DNA of 20,974 nt from Pseudomonadota bacterium (GTDB lineage: Bacteria > Myxococcota_A > Polyangia > Polyangiales > Polyangiaceae): the NCBI GenBank assembly GCA_023460875.1, contig JAEWOQ010000603.1, forward strand, positions 1 through 20,974, in the 5' to 3' direction. Under the pieces are notes generated by a model. The model saw nothing but the letters and a program-made list of their open reading frames with translations. It was not told the origin of the DNA and searched no databases. Both the position numbers and the translations under genes were made by a program. Positions 6,720 to 14,566 of this stretch are shown here, one piece after another; within the stretch, counting starts at the first letter, position 1; the number at the start of each line of letters is the position of its first letter.

Positions 6720-8405
6720 TCAATCTCGACAGTCCGCCGCGAACGGCTCTCGGGACTCACGCACGAGCCGCTCCACCAGCTCACGGCCCGCCTCATCGGG
6801 GTCCACCGGGAACGGCAGCGGGCACTCCCGCGGCTCTCCTCGCTCTTGGGCCTCGCGATCCTCCTCGGACACGAGCCCCGCGACCCGCGCCACGAGCCGC
6901 CCCACCTCGTCGAAGCACGGATCCGCCGCAGGCGACGGCCCGAGCCCGGAGACAGCCAGGAGCAGCTGACAGTCACTCTCCGGATCCTGACAACGACCAA
7001 ACTCCCGGTACGACTCGGCGAGCCGCTCATTGCCGAGGGTCGCGAGCTCATCCTCGGAGAGCCCGCGCACGGCGGGGATCGACTGCTTGACCTGCGCGAA
7101 GGCGATCTGCGTCTCCACGTCCGCGACCACCTCCTTGAGCCACATGTGCGCCCCCGAGCCGTCGGATCCACCACGGCGCGGCACCGCGAAGGAGTCCGGC
7201 GTGTAGATGAACGCGTGGCCCGTGCCCGGAAACGGCATGGAGCGCACCGCGTCATTCTGGGCGCCGACCTGGGCCCACCCCCAGTCCCCCATGACCGTGT
7301 ACGCCGCCAGCCCGCTGGCGACCATGTCGAGGGCGCTCTGCCAGCGGAAACCACCGTCCAGGTGGAACGGCTCGCCCGCCTCCCGGTACTGGTCCGACAG
7401 GTTGCTGTAGACGCCCAGGGCCTGCACGTCCTCGACCACCTGAGAGAGCCCCGCTCGCAGAGACACCTCGCCGTCCACGAGGGCGCTGGCTCCCTTCGAC
7501 GCGCTCATGGCCTCCTGCCCCTTCCACACGGCCTCGTAGAGCTCCCCGCCGCTTGCCGCCATGACGTTCTCGAAGGCGAGCACCGCGAGGGGCCAGGTGT
7601 TCGTCGCGTCGAGAGCCAGCGGGACGATGGGCGCGCCATCCTCGGACTCCACCCCCAGGGCCGCGATCCCGCCGAGGTGCTCGATGAACGCCTCGACGCT
7701 CTGGAGCTCCTCCGGGCGCTGGAGGCTCACGCCCTGGGTCTCCGCCTCGGCGAGCAGTCGCTCGACCAAGGTCTCGTTGTAGAACACCACGTTCAGCCGA
7801 TGCACGCCCACCGGGAGGCCGTACAAGGTCCTGCGGCAGGACACGGGCGCGAGGGTGGCGGCGAAGAAAGATCCCGAGAAGTCGTACCTCTCGTCGAGGC
7901 GGGTCAGGGGGCAGAGCTGCGTCTCCTCCTCGTCCACCCACTGCAGCACGTCCGAGCCCCCGTTCACTTGGAAGGCGTCGGGCAGGGGATCGCTGTCGTT
8001 CACGAGCCAAGCCTTCAAGCTCGTCTGCTGGTGATCGCGGTCCCGCCGATCCGTCGTCGCGATCACGTAGTCCCGGGCGACCGCGACCTTCTGCAGCACG
8101 CGGAACGCCGCGCTCTCCGCGTCGCTCGACCAGAACGTCGCGATCTCGATCTTCTGCTGGCGGCCGCTCTCCCCCACGTCGTAGTCCACGAGGTCGCAGG
8201 AGGAGGCCGGCTTGTCCCCCAACACCTCGACGCCGCCGCACTGGCAAAGCGCGGGAACCAACAGGGCCAGGCTCGCGGCCCGCGCGAAGGCCGGGACGAG
8301 TCCAGTCTCCCTGGATATCTCCCTGGAGGTCTCCCTGGACGGGGCTCGACGGGTCGGCCCTGCGGCCAAATTCCGAGCGCTGAGAGCGAAGATCGGGGAA
8401 GGCAT
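6720..8405 (-). CDS. ABC-type sugar-binding (extracellular solute-binding family 1) protein
   Basis: A 561-residue protein resembling the periplasmic binding component of CUT1-type sugar ABC importers. Diagnostic blocks are IEIATFWSSDAESAAF (about 87-101), VNGGSDVLQWVDE in the ligand-side loop, ALDATNTWPLAVLAFENVMAA, and PFPGTGHAFIYTPDSFAVPR near the C-terminal lobe. It is longer than usual: the N-terminus has about 40 residues, including a threefold SRE-T/I repeat (residues 23-34), before the hydrophobic export segment (41-53), and the C-terminus adds an acidic, Cys-containing tail. The cysteines after the hydrophobic stretch (PALCQC, 54 and 56) do not make a standard lipobox because residue -1 is Leu or Gln. 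No permease or ATPase gene is nearby. The ATG at 8405 has no clear ribosome site, but no better start follows before the export signal. Exact ligand unknown. Confidence 0.82.
   Translation of the reverse strand: MPSPIFALSARNLAAGPTRRAPSRETSREISRETGLVPAFARAASLALLVPALCQCGGVEVLGDKPASSCDLVDYDVGESGRQQKIEIATFWSSDAESAAFRVLQKVAVARDYVIATTDRRDRDHQQTSLKAWLVNDSDPLPDAFQVNGGSDVLQWVDEEETQLCPLTRLDERYDFSGSFFAATLAPVSCRRTLYGLPVGVHRLNVVFYNETLVERLLAEAETQGVSLQRPEELQSVEAFIEHLGGIAALGVESEDGAPIVPLALDATNTWPLAVLAFENVMAASGGELYEAVWKGQEAMSASKGASALVDGEVSLRAGLSQVVEDVQALGVYSNLSDQYREAGEPFHLDGGFRWQSALDMVASGLAAYTVMGDWGWAQVGAQNDAVRSMPFPGTGHAFIYTPDSFAVPRRGGSDGSGAHMWLKEVVADVETQIAFAQVKQSIPAVRGLSEDELATLGNERLAESYREFGRCQDPESDCQLLLAVSGLGPSPAADPCFDEVGRLVARVAGLVSEEDREAQERGEPRECPLPFPVDPDEAGRELVERLVRESREPFAADCRD
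8306..8341. repeat. In-frame 12-bp tandem repeat, three copies
   Basis: The unit TCTCCCTGGANN is repeated at 8306-8317, 8318-8329 and 8330-8341 and, read on the minus strand, encodes SRET-SREI-SRET near the N-terminus of the sugar-binding protein. Copy-number changes would keep the frame. Confidence 0.9.
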
Positions 8406-8513
8406 CGCGCGCCGCAACGTAGCCCAGTTCGCGTCGACAAGTGGACGTGAACCGACGGGGCCGCCGCCTCTCACCCGTGGCGGGACCGGCTGGAGTCTTG
8501 TAGGAACGCACCG

Positions 8514-9566
8514 ATGGTCGGGGGCCTCTGGTTTCTCTTCGCCCTGGGAGCTACCGGCCTGCACGTCGAGACGGACACGCCGGACGCGCTCTGTCCACCG
8601 CTCGAACCCGTGCGGCAAGCCGTGCGCTCGCGCCTCGGCGTCGTGGGGGGTGGTCCCTACGAGGCGCGCTACGCCGTGGTGCGAGGGGGCGATCGCGACG
8701 CCGACGTGTTGCTCCTCACCCTGCGGGATGCGAGCGGCGCGGAGCTCCTCCGCCGTGAGCTCCCCCTGGCTTCGTTGGGCTGCGCGGACGCCGCCGAGGT
8801 CATCGCCTTGGTGCTCGAGCGCTTCTTCCAACAAATGAGCGGCGTCGAGGAGCCTCCTCTGCTCTCCGACGAGACGACACCCTCCGGCGAGCCGGGCGAG
8901 CCCGCGGAGCGCGAGCCTCTCGTCCAAGGACCCGAGCCCCACCACGAACCCGATCCGCCTCGAGCACCGGACGCGCTCCCCCTGCGGCCCTCCCAAGCAC
9001 CAGGTCGAGTCGAACAGCAGCCCGACGCCCCCGGCTCCTCCGCCTGGAGCCTCCGGGGGAGCACCACCGTCCACTCGCCCCTCGCGCCAGCGGCGGGCTT
9101 GGGAGTGGGGATCCCCGGGGGCAGCTGGGTTCAGCTCGTCCTGGACGCCACCTGGCCGCTCGCCGCTCGCTCCGTCGAGGAGCAGGATCTCCGCCTCGCC
9201 ACCCAGAGCTCGTGGCTCTTCGCCTCCGGATTGTTCCTCTTCGAGCGGAACCGCTGGTCCGTCGGGGCGGGCCCCCTGCTGGGGCTCGAGCTCGAGCAAG
9301 CGGAGATCGAGGGCGCCCCGGAGCTCTCCGCCGGGCGCAAGGCCCGCCTCCTCGCCGGCGCGGGGGCCCACGCGGTGGCGCGCCTGGTCCTCTCCCAGTC
9401 GCTCCAGCTGGAGCTCGGGCTCCGGGCCCTCCCCCGGCTCACGGGCCATACGCGCCAGTTCGTCGTCCAGGGGACGAGCGGGCAGGAGTTCGAGGTGCTT
9501 CGGCCCGCCCCCCTGACCTGGGCCGCCTCCGTCGGCCTCATCGTGCATTTGGGAGGAAATCCTTGA
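8514..9566 (+). CDS. Probable outer-membrane beta-barrel protein, function unknown
   Basis: A 350-residue exported protein that I cannot assign to a named family. It has a short hydrophobic N-terminus (about residues 1-16), an N-terminal domain with a LGCADAAEVIALVLERFF helix (about 86-103), a Pro/Glu-rich linker (about 112-175), and a C-terminal region of alternating hydrophobic strands (about 178-350: LRGSTTVHSPLAPAAGLGVG, WVQLVLDATWPLA, SSWLFASGLFLF, WSVGAGPLLGLELEQ, ending ASVGLIVHLGGNP). Such strands suggest an outer-membrane barrel, and this layout is common in myxobacterial proteins of unknown role. The ATG at 8514 follows AGGAA at 8502-8506 with 7-nt spacing. It is 59 bp upstream of an ECF sigma gene on the same strand, so it is probably the first gene of a sigma/TPR operon. 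It diverges from the sugar-binding protein gene across 108 bp. Confidence 0.75.
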   Translation: MVGGLWFLFALGATGLHVETDTPDALCPPLEPVRQAVRSRLGVVGGGPYEARYAVVRGGDRDADVLLLTLRDASGAELLRRELPLASLGCADAAEVIALVLERFFQQMSGVEEPPLLSDETTPSGEPGEPAEREPLVQGPEPHHEPDPPRAPDALPLRPSQAPGRVEQQPDAPGSSAWSLRGSTTVHSPLAPAAGLGVGIPGGSWVQLVLDATWPLAARSVEEQDLRLATQSSWLFASGLFLFERNRWSVGAGPLLGLELEQAEIEGAPELSAGRKARLLAGAGAHAVARLVLSQSLQLELGLRALPRLTGHTRQFVVQGTSGQEFEVLRPAPLTWAASVGLIVHLGGNP

Positions 9567-9625
9567 GGTTACCCCTGAAGGAACTCTGGGAGGGGTCGGG
9601 GCCGGAGCGGTGGTGCCCCGTCCCG

Positions 9626-10264
9626 ATGGAGGATCTTCGCCCGGTGAAGCTCTGTCCCGCGAAGGTTTGTGGGGGGCAGGGCTCTAACGGAAGCGTGTCA
9701 CTCGGTCCCCTTGCCCGAACTCAGGCCCTCTCCGAAGGGCTCCTCGAGCGATGCGTCGGCGGAGAGACCATCGCCTGGAACCACCTCTACAACTGCTACT
9801 ACGACACGGCGCGGAGCTTTCTGCACCGCATGGGGGTCCGGGACGACGCCCTCGACGACGCCTGCCAGGAGGTGTTCCTCGAAGCGTTCCGCTTCCTGCC
9901 GAGGTTCCGCGGCGACTGCACCTTCAAGACCTGGCTGTATCGCCTCTGCGCCACTCAGGCCCGGAAGACGCGGCAGAAGCAGCGGATGGGCGCCCTGCTG
10001 CGCTCGCTCCTGCAAAGGGAAGAGCGCGGGAGCCTCGCGGACGGGGAGCTCGACGGCAACCGGGCCGCTCAGCTCGTCCAGACGGCCCTGGCCCAGCTGA
10101 CGGAGCCGGAGCGCCTGGTCTTCGTCCTCTACGAGCTCGAGGGGGTGTCTGGCCGGGAGGTGGCGGAGATCGCCAGCTGTCCCGAGGCCACCGTGTGGCG
10201 CCGGCTGCACTACGCCCGCAAGAAATTCTCGGCATACATCGAAGGTCAGGAGAGTGCTCCGTGA
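9626..10264 (+). CDS. ECF-type RNA polymerase sigma factor, Cys-rich
   Basis: A sigma-70 family factor of about 212 residues with only regions 2 and 4, as in ECF sigmas. Region 2 covers NHLYNCYYDTARSFL through DDACQEVFLEAFRFLPRFRG and TFKTWLYRLCATQARKT; region 4 covers LAQLTEPERLVFVLYELEG and the helix-turn-helix VSGREVAEIASCPEATVWRRLHYARKKF. It has eight cysteines, several in region 2, which is unusual and could allow redox or metal sensing (inference). Start choice is open: ATG 9626 is used, but GGAGG at 9628-9632 could instead serve GTG 9644, giving 206 residues; both are upstream of the conserved domain. Its stop overlaps the GTG of the TPR gene by four bases (GTGA), so the two are translationally coupled, the usual arrangement for a sigma and its regulator. 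Confidence 0.92.
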   Translation: MEDLRPVKLCPAKVCGGQGSNGSVSLGPLARTQALSEGLLERCVGGETIAWNHLYNCYYDTARSFLHRMGVRDDALDDACQEVFLEAFRFLPRFRGDCTFKTWLYRLCATQARKTRQKQRMGALLRSLLQREERGSLADGELDGNRAAQLVQTALAQLTEPERLVFVLYELEGVSGREVAEIASCPEATVWRRLHYARKKFSAYIEGQESAP

Positions 10265-11376
10265 GGCGGCCACAAGACGAAGCCGTCCAGGTGGCGCCAC
10301 GCCGTCTGGTCGAAGGAACGGATCGCACGGCAGCGTTGCTGTGGCGAGCGCGCAAGATCCCGCCGCCCGGCGGCGAGAAGAACTTCTCGGCGCTGCTCGC
10401 CCGGCGGGAGACCCGTGTACGCCGCACGCGCGTTGGGGTGGCCCTCGTCGCCGCCTGCTTACCGCTGGGGCTGCTCTTGTGGTCGGAGCGCTCCCCCACG
10501 GAGCTCCTCATCGCCCCTGAGCGCTTCGGAGCGCTGGTGGACCCGCGGGACGCAGTGGACACGGCGGCCGCGCTCCCGGAGGCGAACGAGGACACAGCGC
10601 CCGCGACGCCGACGAAAGGAGACGAGGAGTCCTCCGGGCGAAAGCCCCGCTCCCACCCCGCGCCCGCCCAGGGGACCGAGGACACGACGGCTCGAAACAC
10701 GGCGACCAAGTCCGCGGCAGAGCCAACGAAGGTTACGGAGGCCACGGAGGCCACGTCGCCCCGGCCTCCGGACGACCCACGAGCGCCCAGCCAATCGCCC
10801 CAGCCGCGCCCCCCCGCTGACGGAGACCTTACGGGTGGCTCCGCCCACCCGCGCCCGACCTCGGCCGAGCGCCGGGAGAGCGCCTCTCCGGAGGAGGAGC
10901 GCTGCTCCACCTGGACGAGCCAGGGCGACTACGAGGCAGCGGCGGACTGCTTCGGGCGCAAGGCCGCTCAGGACACCGGGGTGTCTGCGGAGTGGGCCCT
11001 CCTGGAGAAGGCCCGCATCCGCAGCCGCGCGCAAGGCAAGCCAGCGGAGGCCCTCCGCACCCTCGACGAGTACGAAGCCCGCTTCCCGGACGGCTCCCTC
11101 GCGCGCGAAGCGCGCCTCAGCCGAATCGAGATCCTCACCAGCGCGGGCCGCACCGGTGAGGCCCTCCGCACTCTCGACGACACCCTGCAGCACAACCAAA
11201 TCCCCGAACGCACAGGCGAGCTCCTGCTCCTGCGAGCTCAGCTCCGCTCGGAGACGGGGCGCTGCGAAGGGGCCCTCGAAGACGTGCAGGCGGCTCTGCA
11301 GCAAGGCGTCACGCCCGCGCGCGCCCGAGCGATCCAGGACAAGTGCGCACCCGCCGGCGACCCGGCGACCCGCTGA
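10261..11376 (+). CDS. Single-pass membrane TPR protein, candidate anti-sigma/sensor partner
   Basis: A 371-residue protein with three zones. Residues 1-56 are a short basic cytoplasmic domain; 58-74 form one membrane helix (VGVALVAACLPLGLLLW); 75-371 are outside, first a long Thr/Pro/Glu-rich spacer (about 90-210), then TPR-like helices (about 218-350) with EKARIRSRAQGKPAEALRTLDEYEARFP and SRIEILTSAGRTGEALRTLDD. A small cytoplasmic head coupled to a sigma gene is how membrane anti-sigma factors are built, but no recognised anti-sigma domain (ZAS, FecR) is visible, so the role is inferred from order and topology. GTG 10261 overlaps the sigma stop and follows GGAGAG at 10248-10253. The TPR region has paired Cys (CSTW...DCF, and GRCEG...DKC) that might form disulfides in the periplasm. 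Confidence 0.82.
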   Translation: MRRPQDEAVQVAPRRLVEGTDRTAALLWRARKIPPPGGEKNFSALLARRETRVRRTRVGVALVAACLPLGLLLWSERSPTELLIAPERFGALVDPRDAVDTAAALPEANEDTAPATPTKGDEESSGRKPRSHPAPAQGTEDTTARNTATKSAAEPTKVTEATEATSPRPPDDPRAPSQSPQPRPPADGDLTGGSAHPRPTSAERRESASPEEERCSTWTSQGDYEAAADCFGRKAAQDTGVSAEWALLEKARIRSRAQGKPAEALRTLDEYEARFPDGSLAREARLSRIEILTSAGRTGEALRTLDDTLQHNQIPERTGELLLLRAQLRSETGRCEGALEDVQAALQQGVTPARARAIQDKCAPAGDPATR

Positions 11377-11668
11377 TCAACGCCGGACTCCAGCGCGCCC
11401 AGCGCCTCAGTCGTCCCGATCTCGGCGCCGCGCCCGGCGACGCCGCGCGCCCGACCGCCCCCGCCGATCAGGCCGATGTCCGCGGCGAAGGCGATCCCGA
11501 CGAGCAACCAGCCGAACGGCGTGACCTCGCCCGCCTCATGCACTCGCGGCCCCCTTCGGCTTCAACCATCTGCTCCTCGCCGTGGAAGCGCGCGGGCCGG
11601 CCGCCGCGCCCCCGGCGACGCTATATTTTCCCGCGCAGCGCTCCCGAATCGCGGTACATGAGAGGGCG
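11377..11668. other. 292-bp gap between TPR and HEAT-like genes
   Basis: No confident gene lies here. On the minus strand a GTG at 11543 opens a 101-codon frame to 11238 that overlaps the end of the TPR gene in antisense; its first 55 or so codons have high G/C at third positions, a hydrophobic stretch (PFGWLLVGIAFAADIGLIG) and an upstream AAGGGGG, but the rest does not look coding. Close to the HEAT-like gene, an A/T-rich island TATATTTT (11622-11629) stands out in a GC-rich background and is a plausible promoter -10 area; no matching -35 was recognised. Confidence 0.4.
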
Positions 11669-12841
11669 ATGCGCAGCTCACGACGAAGGACGATGGGGGG
11701 CGCCCTGGGCGGCGCGGGTCTGCTGGGCGTCGCGCTCTTGCTGGGCGCGGCCGCGTCGTTCTGGGGCCTCGACGACGTCCCCGACGAGCGCTCCCCTGCT
11801 TTGGAGCTCGACTTCGAGCCCAGCCACGAAGACTACCGGAAGATGGCGACCCTCATCACCGGGTTGAGCCCGGACCGGCCACACTTCCCAGAGGACGAGG
11901 CCCGCCACAAAGCCAACGCGAAGCTCTTCACGTACATGGCCGCGACGAGCGCCGAGCGGCAGGTGGTCGCGGCGTCCTTGCGCGCGATCTCCTCCGCCTA
12001 TTCGTCGCGCTCCGCCCTGAAGGAGACCCCGGACGCGGACCTCGACCGAGTGCTCTTGAAATACCTCGCCTCCGACGATCCTGCGCTGGTCCTCCAGGCG
12101 CTCGAAGCCGCTCGCATCCCTCTGATGATGGAGTCCCCGAGCGAGGAGCTGACGGACGCCTTCATCCACATGGCTGCCTCCGACCAACCTCCGGCTCGAC
12201 GTCACGCCGCGGTCGAAGCGCTGCACCTGCTCCCGCCCGGGGCGCGGCCCCACCAGGCCACCAACGCCCTCGTGACGACCCTCGCGGCGCCACAAGCGCA
12301 CCTCGTCTCCGCCGCCCTGCTCGCCCTCGAGCAGACCGACCCGTCCCTCCTGCCCGATCCCGCACGGCGGCTGCTCGGAGCGCGGATCCCCGAGCTCACG
12401 AACCACTCCGATCCCGGCGTGCGGGGGCGCGCCCTCGGGCTGCTGGCGAAGTTCGATGGGCTCGTGTCACCGGCGGAGCGCCTCGAGCTCATCCGGGCGG
12501 CGCTGGAGGCGGATGCCCCCTACGTGCGCGCCGCCGCCGCGGACGCCGCCGGGCGGGTCACGGCCACAGAGGTGATCCCACAGCTCCTCGCCCAGGCGGA
12601 AGATCTCGCAGAGGCCCGCTACGAGCTCACCGGGTGGACGGATCTCGCAGACGAGCCGGGGCGGCTCGTCCACGCGGTCCCCGGTCGCCAGCTCGTCGCC
12701 GAGGCCGCCCTGCACGCCCTCGCGACGCTCAGCCGCGGGGAGCTGGTGCTGACGATGAGCGGCCCGCGGCTCTCCCCCGAAGAGGTCCGAACCAACGCCG
12801 AGCGAGCCCGCGCCTGGAACCTCGCGCGAGCGGCCGAATGA
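11669..12841 (+). CDS. Exported or membrane-anchored HEAT-like repeat protein
   Basis: A 390-residue protein with a basic N-terminus (MRSSRRRT) and one hydrophobic segment (about residues 10-31) that acts as signal peptide or anchor. The body is almost entirely alpha-helical with diverged HEAT-like repeats, visible as DDPALVLQALEAARIPL, PPARRHAAVEALHLLP, QAHLVSAALLALEQTD, DPGVRGRALGLLAKFDG and APYVRAAAADAAGRVT. HEAT arrays bind proteins or peptides; no enzyme motif is visible. The ATG at 11669 directly follows AGAGGG; ATG 11693 (residue 9) is an alternative, while the frame is open upstream without a better start. It could be a late member of the barrel/sigma/TPR set, but the 292-bp gap and A/T-rich island before it suggest its own promoter. 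Specific role unknown. Confidence 0.8.
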   Translation: MRSSRRRTMGGALGGAGLLGVALLLGAAASFWGLDDVPDERSPALELDFEPSHEDYRKMATLITGLSPDRPHFPEDEARHKANAKLFTYMAATSAERQVVAASLRAISSAYSSRSALKETPDADLDRVLLKYLASDDPALVLQALEAARIPLMMESPSEELTDAFIHMAASDQPPARRHAAVEALHLLPPGARPHQATNALVTTLAAPQAHLVSAALLALEQTDPSLLPDPARRLLGARIPELTNHSDPGVRGRALGLLAKFDGLVSPAERLELIRAALEADAPYVRAAAADAAGRVTATEVIPQLLAQAEDLAEARYELTGWTDLADEPGRLVHAVPGRQLVAEAALHALATLSRGELVLTMSGPRLSPEEVRTNAERARAWNLARAAE

Positions 12842-12883
12842 CGCGCGCTGCTCGGCGCGCGCTGCTCGGCGCGCGCTGCTCGG
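12842..12883. repeat. Three perfect tandem copies of a 14-bp unit
   Basis: CGCGCGCTGCTCGG is repeated without change at 12842-12855, 12856-12869 and 12870-12883, starting at the first base after the HEAT-like gene's stop and filling most of the 57-bp convergent gap to the mannanase gene. Confidence 0.95.
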
Positions 12884-12897
12884 CGCGGCGCCTTTTC
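12868..12897 (+). terminator. Weak terminator candidate
   Basis: GGCGC near 12868 can pair with GCGCC at 12888-12892, followed by a short TTTT run at 12893-12896. The stem is only about 5 bp with an imperfect interior, so this is a possible rather than a convincing intrinsic terminator for the HEAT-like gene. Confidence 0.2.
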
Positions 12898-12898
12898 C

Positions 12899-14566
12899 TC
12901 AATCGAAGCAGCTGCAGAGCTGGGAGGACGCCTTCAGCCCGTCGTTGCCGTTGATCAGGCGGTCGCCCCAGGTCGTGAGGTTCGCGGGGTCGAAGCCGAT
13001 CGTGATGTCCAGGGAGTCGAGGCCCGCGCCGTTCCCGGACCAGGACCAACCGAGATAGCCGATGCCCAGGGACTCCGCGAAGGACATGATGGCGTCCTCG
13101 GCGACGTTCCCGTCGGAGCCGTGATCCGCCGCGAACTCGCCCACCACTAGGGGCGCGGCGTTGTTGCTCAGGTAGGTGTTCATGTAGGAGCTGACGCTCT
13201 GGGACGTGCTGAAGACGTGGTACATGTGCACCGAGAGCACGAGGTTCTTGCGGACGTCGGCGTCCCAGATCGCTGACCCGACGCCGTTCATCATCGTGTT
13301 CTCCCAGTCTTGCCCCCAGTTGGGCGCGTCGACCATCAGGGTGTGCTCGAAGCCGGCGTCGCGCAGGGCCTGCACCGCCGTCACGTGGCGCGGGACCCAC
13401 TGAGCGGTCGTCGTGTTGCCCATCGGCTCGTTGCCGATGTTCAGGATCACGAAGGCCTCCTCGCCCTTCAGGGCGCCCGCGACGTCCGGCGAGCTCCAGT
13501 AGCTCGTCGCGTCCGTGAGATCGACGGAGCCGCTCTGTTCGTCCCAGCCCGTCGTGTCGTGCACCTCGACGATCGTCACGAGCTTCGCCGCCTTGGCCCA
13601 GGCGATGAGCTGGGTGAGCTCGTTGCCCGACGTGCGCGTCCAGCGCGCCCCCGTCGCCATGACGATCCGCACCGCGTTCCCTCCCGCGGCGGCGATCGCG
13701 GCGAAGTCCTGCTGAGTGTTGCGCGACGAGTACCACGCATAGGGATAGTTGACCCCGCGCATCACGAACTCGTTGCAGTTGGAGTCGTAGATCTTCTTGT
13801 CCTCCACGTAGAACCCCGTGGCGCCGCAGCTCGGATCGCCCCCGCCGCCGGAGCCGCCAGACCCGCCGGAGCCGCCGGAGCCGCCCGTGCTCGCCTGACC
13901 TCCCGTGCTGGCTCCGCCCCCCGAGCCCCCACCGCTCTCCGGGCCGCACACCCCACCCCGGCACACGTCCCCCACCTCGCAGGCCTGGTTGCAGCCCCCG
14001 CAGTGGAGCACGTCGTCCTCGAGGTCCACGCAGCCGCTGCCACAGTCGACGCGCCCCTCGGCGCACTCGCAGGCGCCCCCCACGCAGGCGCGACCTGGCT
14101 CGCAGACGTTCCCGCACGCCCCACAGTTCCTGCCGCTCGCCTGCAGGTCGGTGCAGCTCGCGGCACACGCCGTCTGGCCCGCAGCGCAGGAGTCGACGCA
14201 GCTCCCATGGGAACAGAAGAGCCCAGGAGCACAGGAGTTCCCGCACCCCCCGCAGTTCGCCGGATCCTCCTGGAGGTCCACGCAGCCGTCCCCGCAGGCC
14301 GCGAGAGGCGCCAGGCACGTGCACTGACCCGCCACACAGTCCTGACCCGAGCCGCAGGAGTTCGCGCAGGCGCCGCAGTGGAGCAGATCCCGCGAGGCGT
14401 CGACGCAGTCTCCGCAGTCGATCCGTCCCTCACCGCAGGCGAGATCGCCGCGGCCGCCCTCGTCGAGATCCGCTGAGCACGCGAGCACTAGCAGCCCGGC
14501 CAGGGCGAGCGCCCGCGCCAGCCCCGACTTACAGCGGTTTCCAGCCCACCCTGTGGCACGTCGCAT
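12899..14566 (-). CDS. GH5 beta-mannanase-like lipoprotein with four Cys-rich modules
   Basis: A 555-residue secreted glycoside hydrolase. A basic n-region and hydrophobic core end in a lipobox VLAC with Cys30, so it should be a surface or outer-membrane lipoprotein. Residues about 44-207 hold four Cys-rich modules of roughly 41 residues (pattern DCG..CVDL..D..HCGGC...C..G..C..G.C), then a Gly/Ser/Thr linker (about 211-245). Residues 250-555 are a GH5 barrel most like subfamily 8 beta-1,4-mannanases: GFYVEDKKIYD, FVMRGVNYPYAWY, NAVRIVMATGARWT, VEVHDTTGW. The acid/base is Glu380 (NIGNEP) and the nucleophile Glu477 (VVGEFAAD). Start is uncertain: ATG 14566 is used; ATG 14575 and GTG 14602 are in frame. 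Mannan or glucomannan hydrolysis is inferred from family; cellulase activity is less likely. It is monocistronic. Confidence 0.9.
   Translation of the reverse strand: MRRATGWAGNRCKSGLARALALAGLLVLACSADLDEGGRGDLACGEGRIDCGDCVDASRDLLHCGACANSCGSGQDCVAGQCTCLAPLAACGDGCVDLQEDPANCGGCGNSCAPGLFCSHGSCVDSCAAGQTACAASCTDLQASGRNCGACGNVCEPGRACVGGACECAEGRVDCGSGCVDLEDDVLHCGGCNQACEVGDVCRGGVCGPESGGGSGGGASTGGQASTGGSGGSGGSGGSGGGGDPSCGATGFYVEDKKIYDSNCNEFVMRGVNYPYAWYSSRNTQQDFAAIAAAGGNAVRIVMATGARWTRTSGNELTQLIAWAKAAKLVTIVEVHDTTGWDEQSGSVDLTDATSYWSSPDVAGALKGEEAFVILNIGNEPMGNTTTAQWVPRHVTAVQALRDAGFEHTLMVDAPNWGQDWENTMMNGVGSAIWDADVRKNLVLSVHMYHVFSTSQSVSSYMNTYLSNNAAPLVVGEFAADHGSDGNVAEDAIMSFAESLGIGYLGWSWSGNGAGLDSLDITIGFDPANLTTWGDRLINGNDGLKASSQLCSCFD

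Noticed and set aside
8406..9548. Long minus-strand open frame continuing upstream of the sugar-binding protein
   Set aside because: It is antisense to the barrel gene, has no family resemblance, and arises from high GC content; the plus-strand gene has a clear ribosome site and signal segment.
12842..12883. CRISPR-like array
   Set aside because: The 14-bp units are directly adjacent with no spacers, and no cas gene is present in the window.
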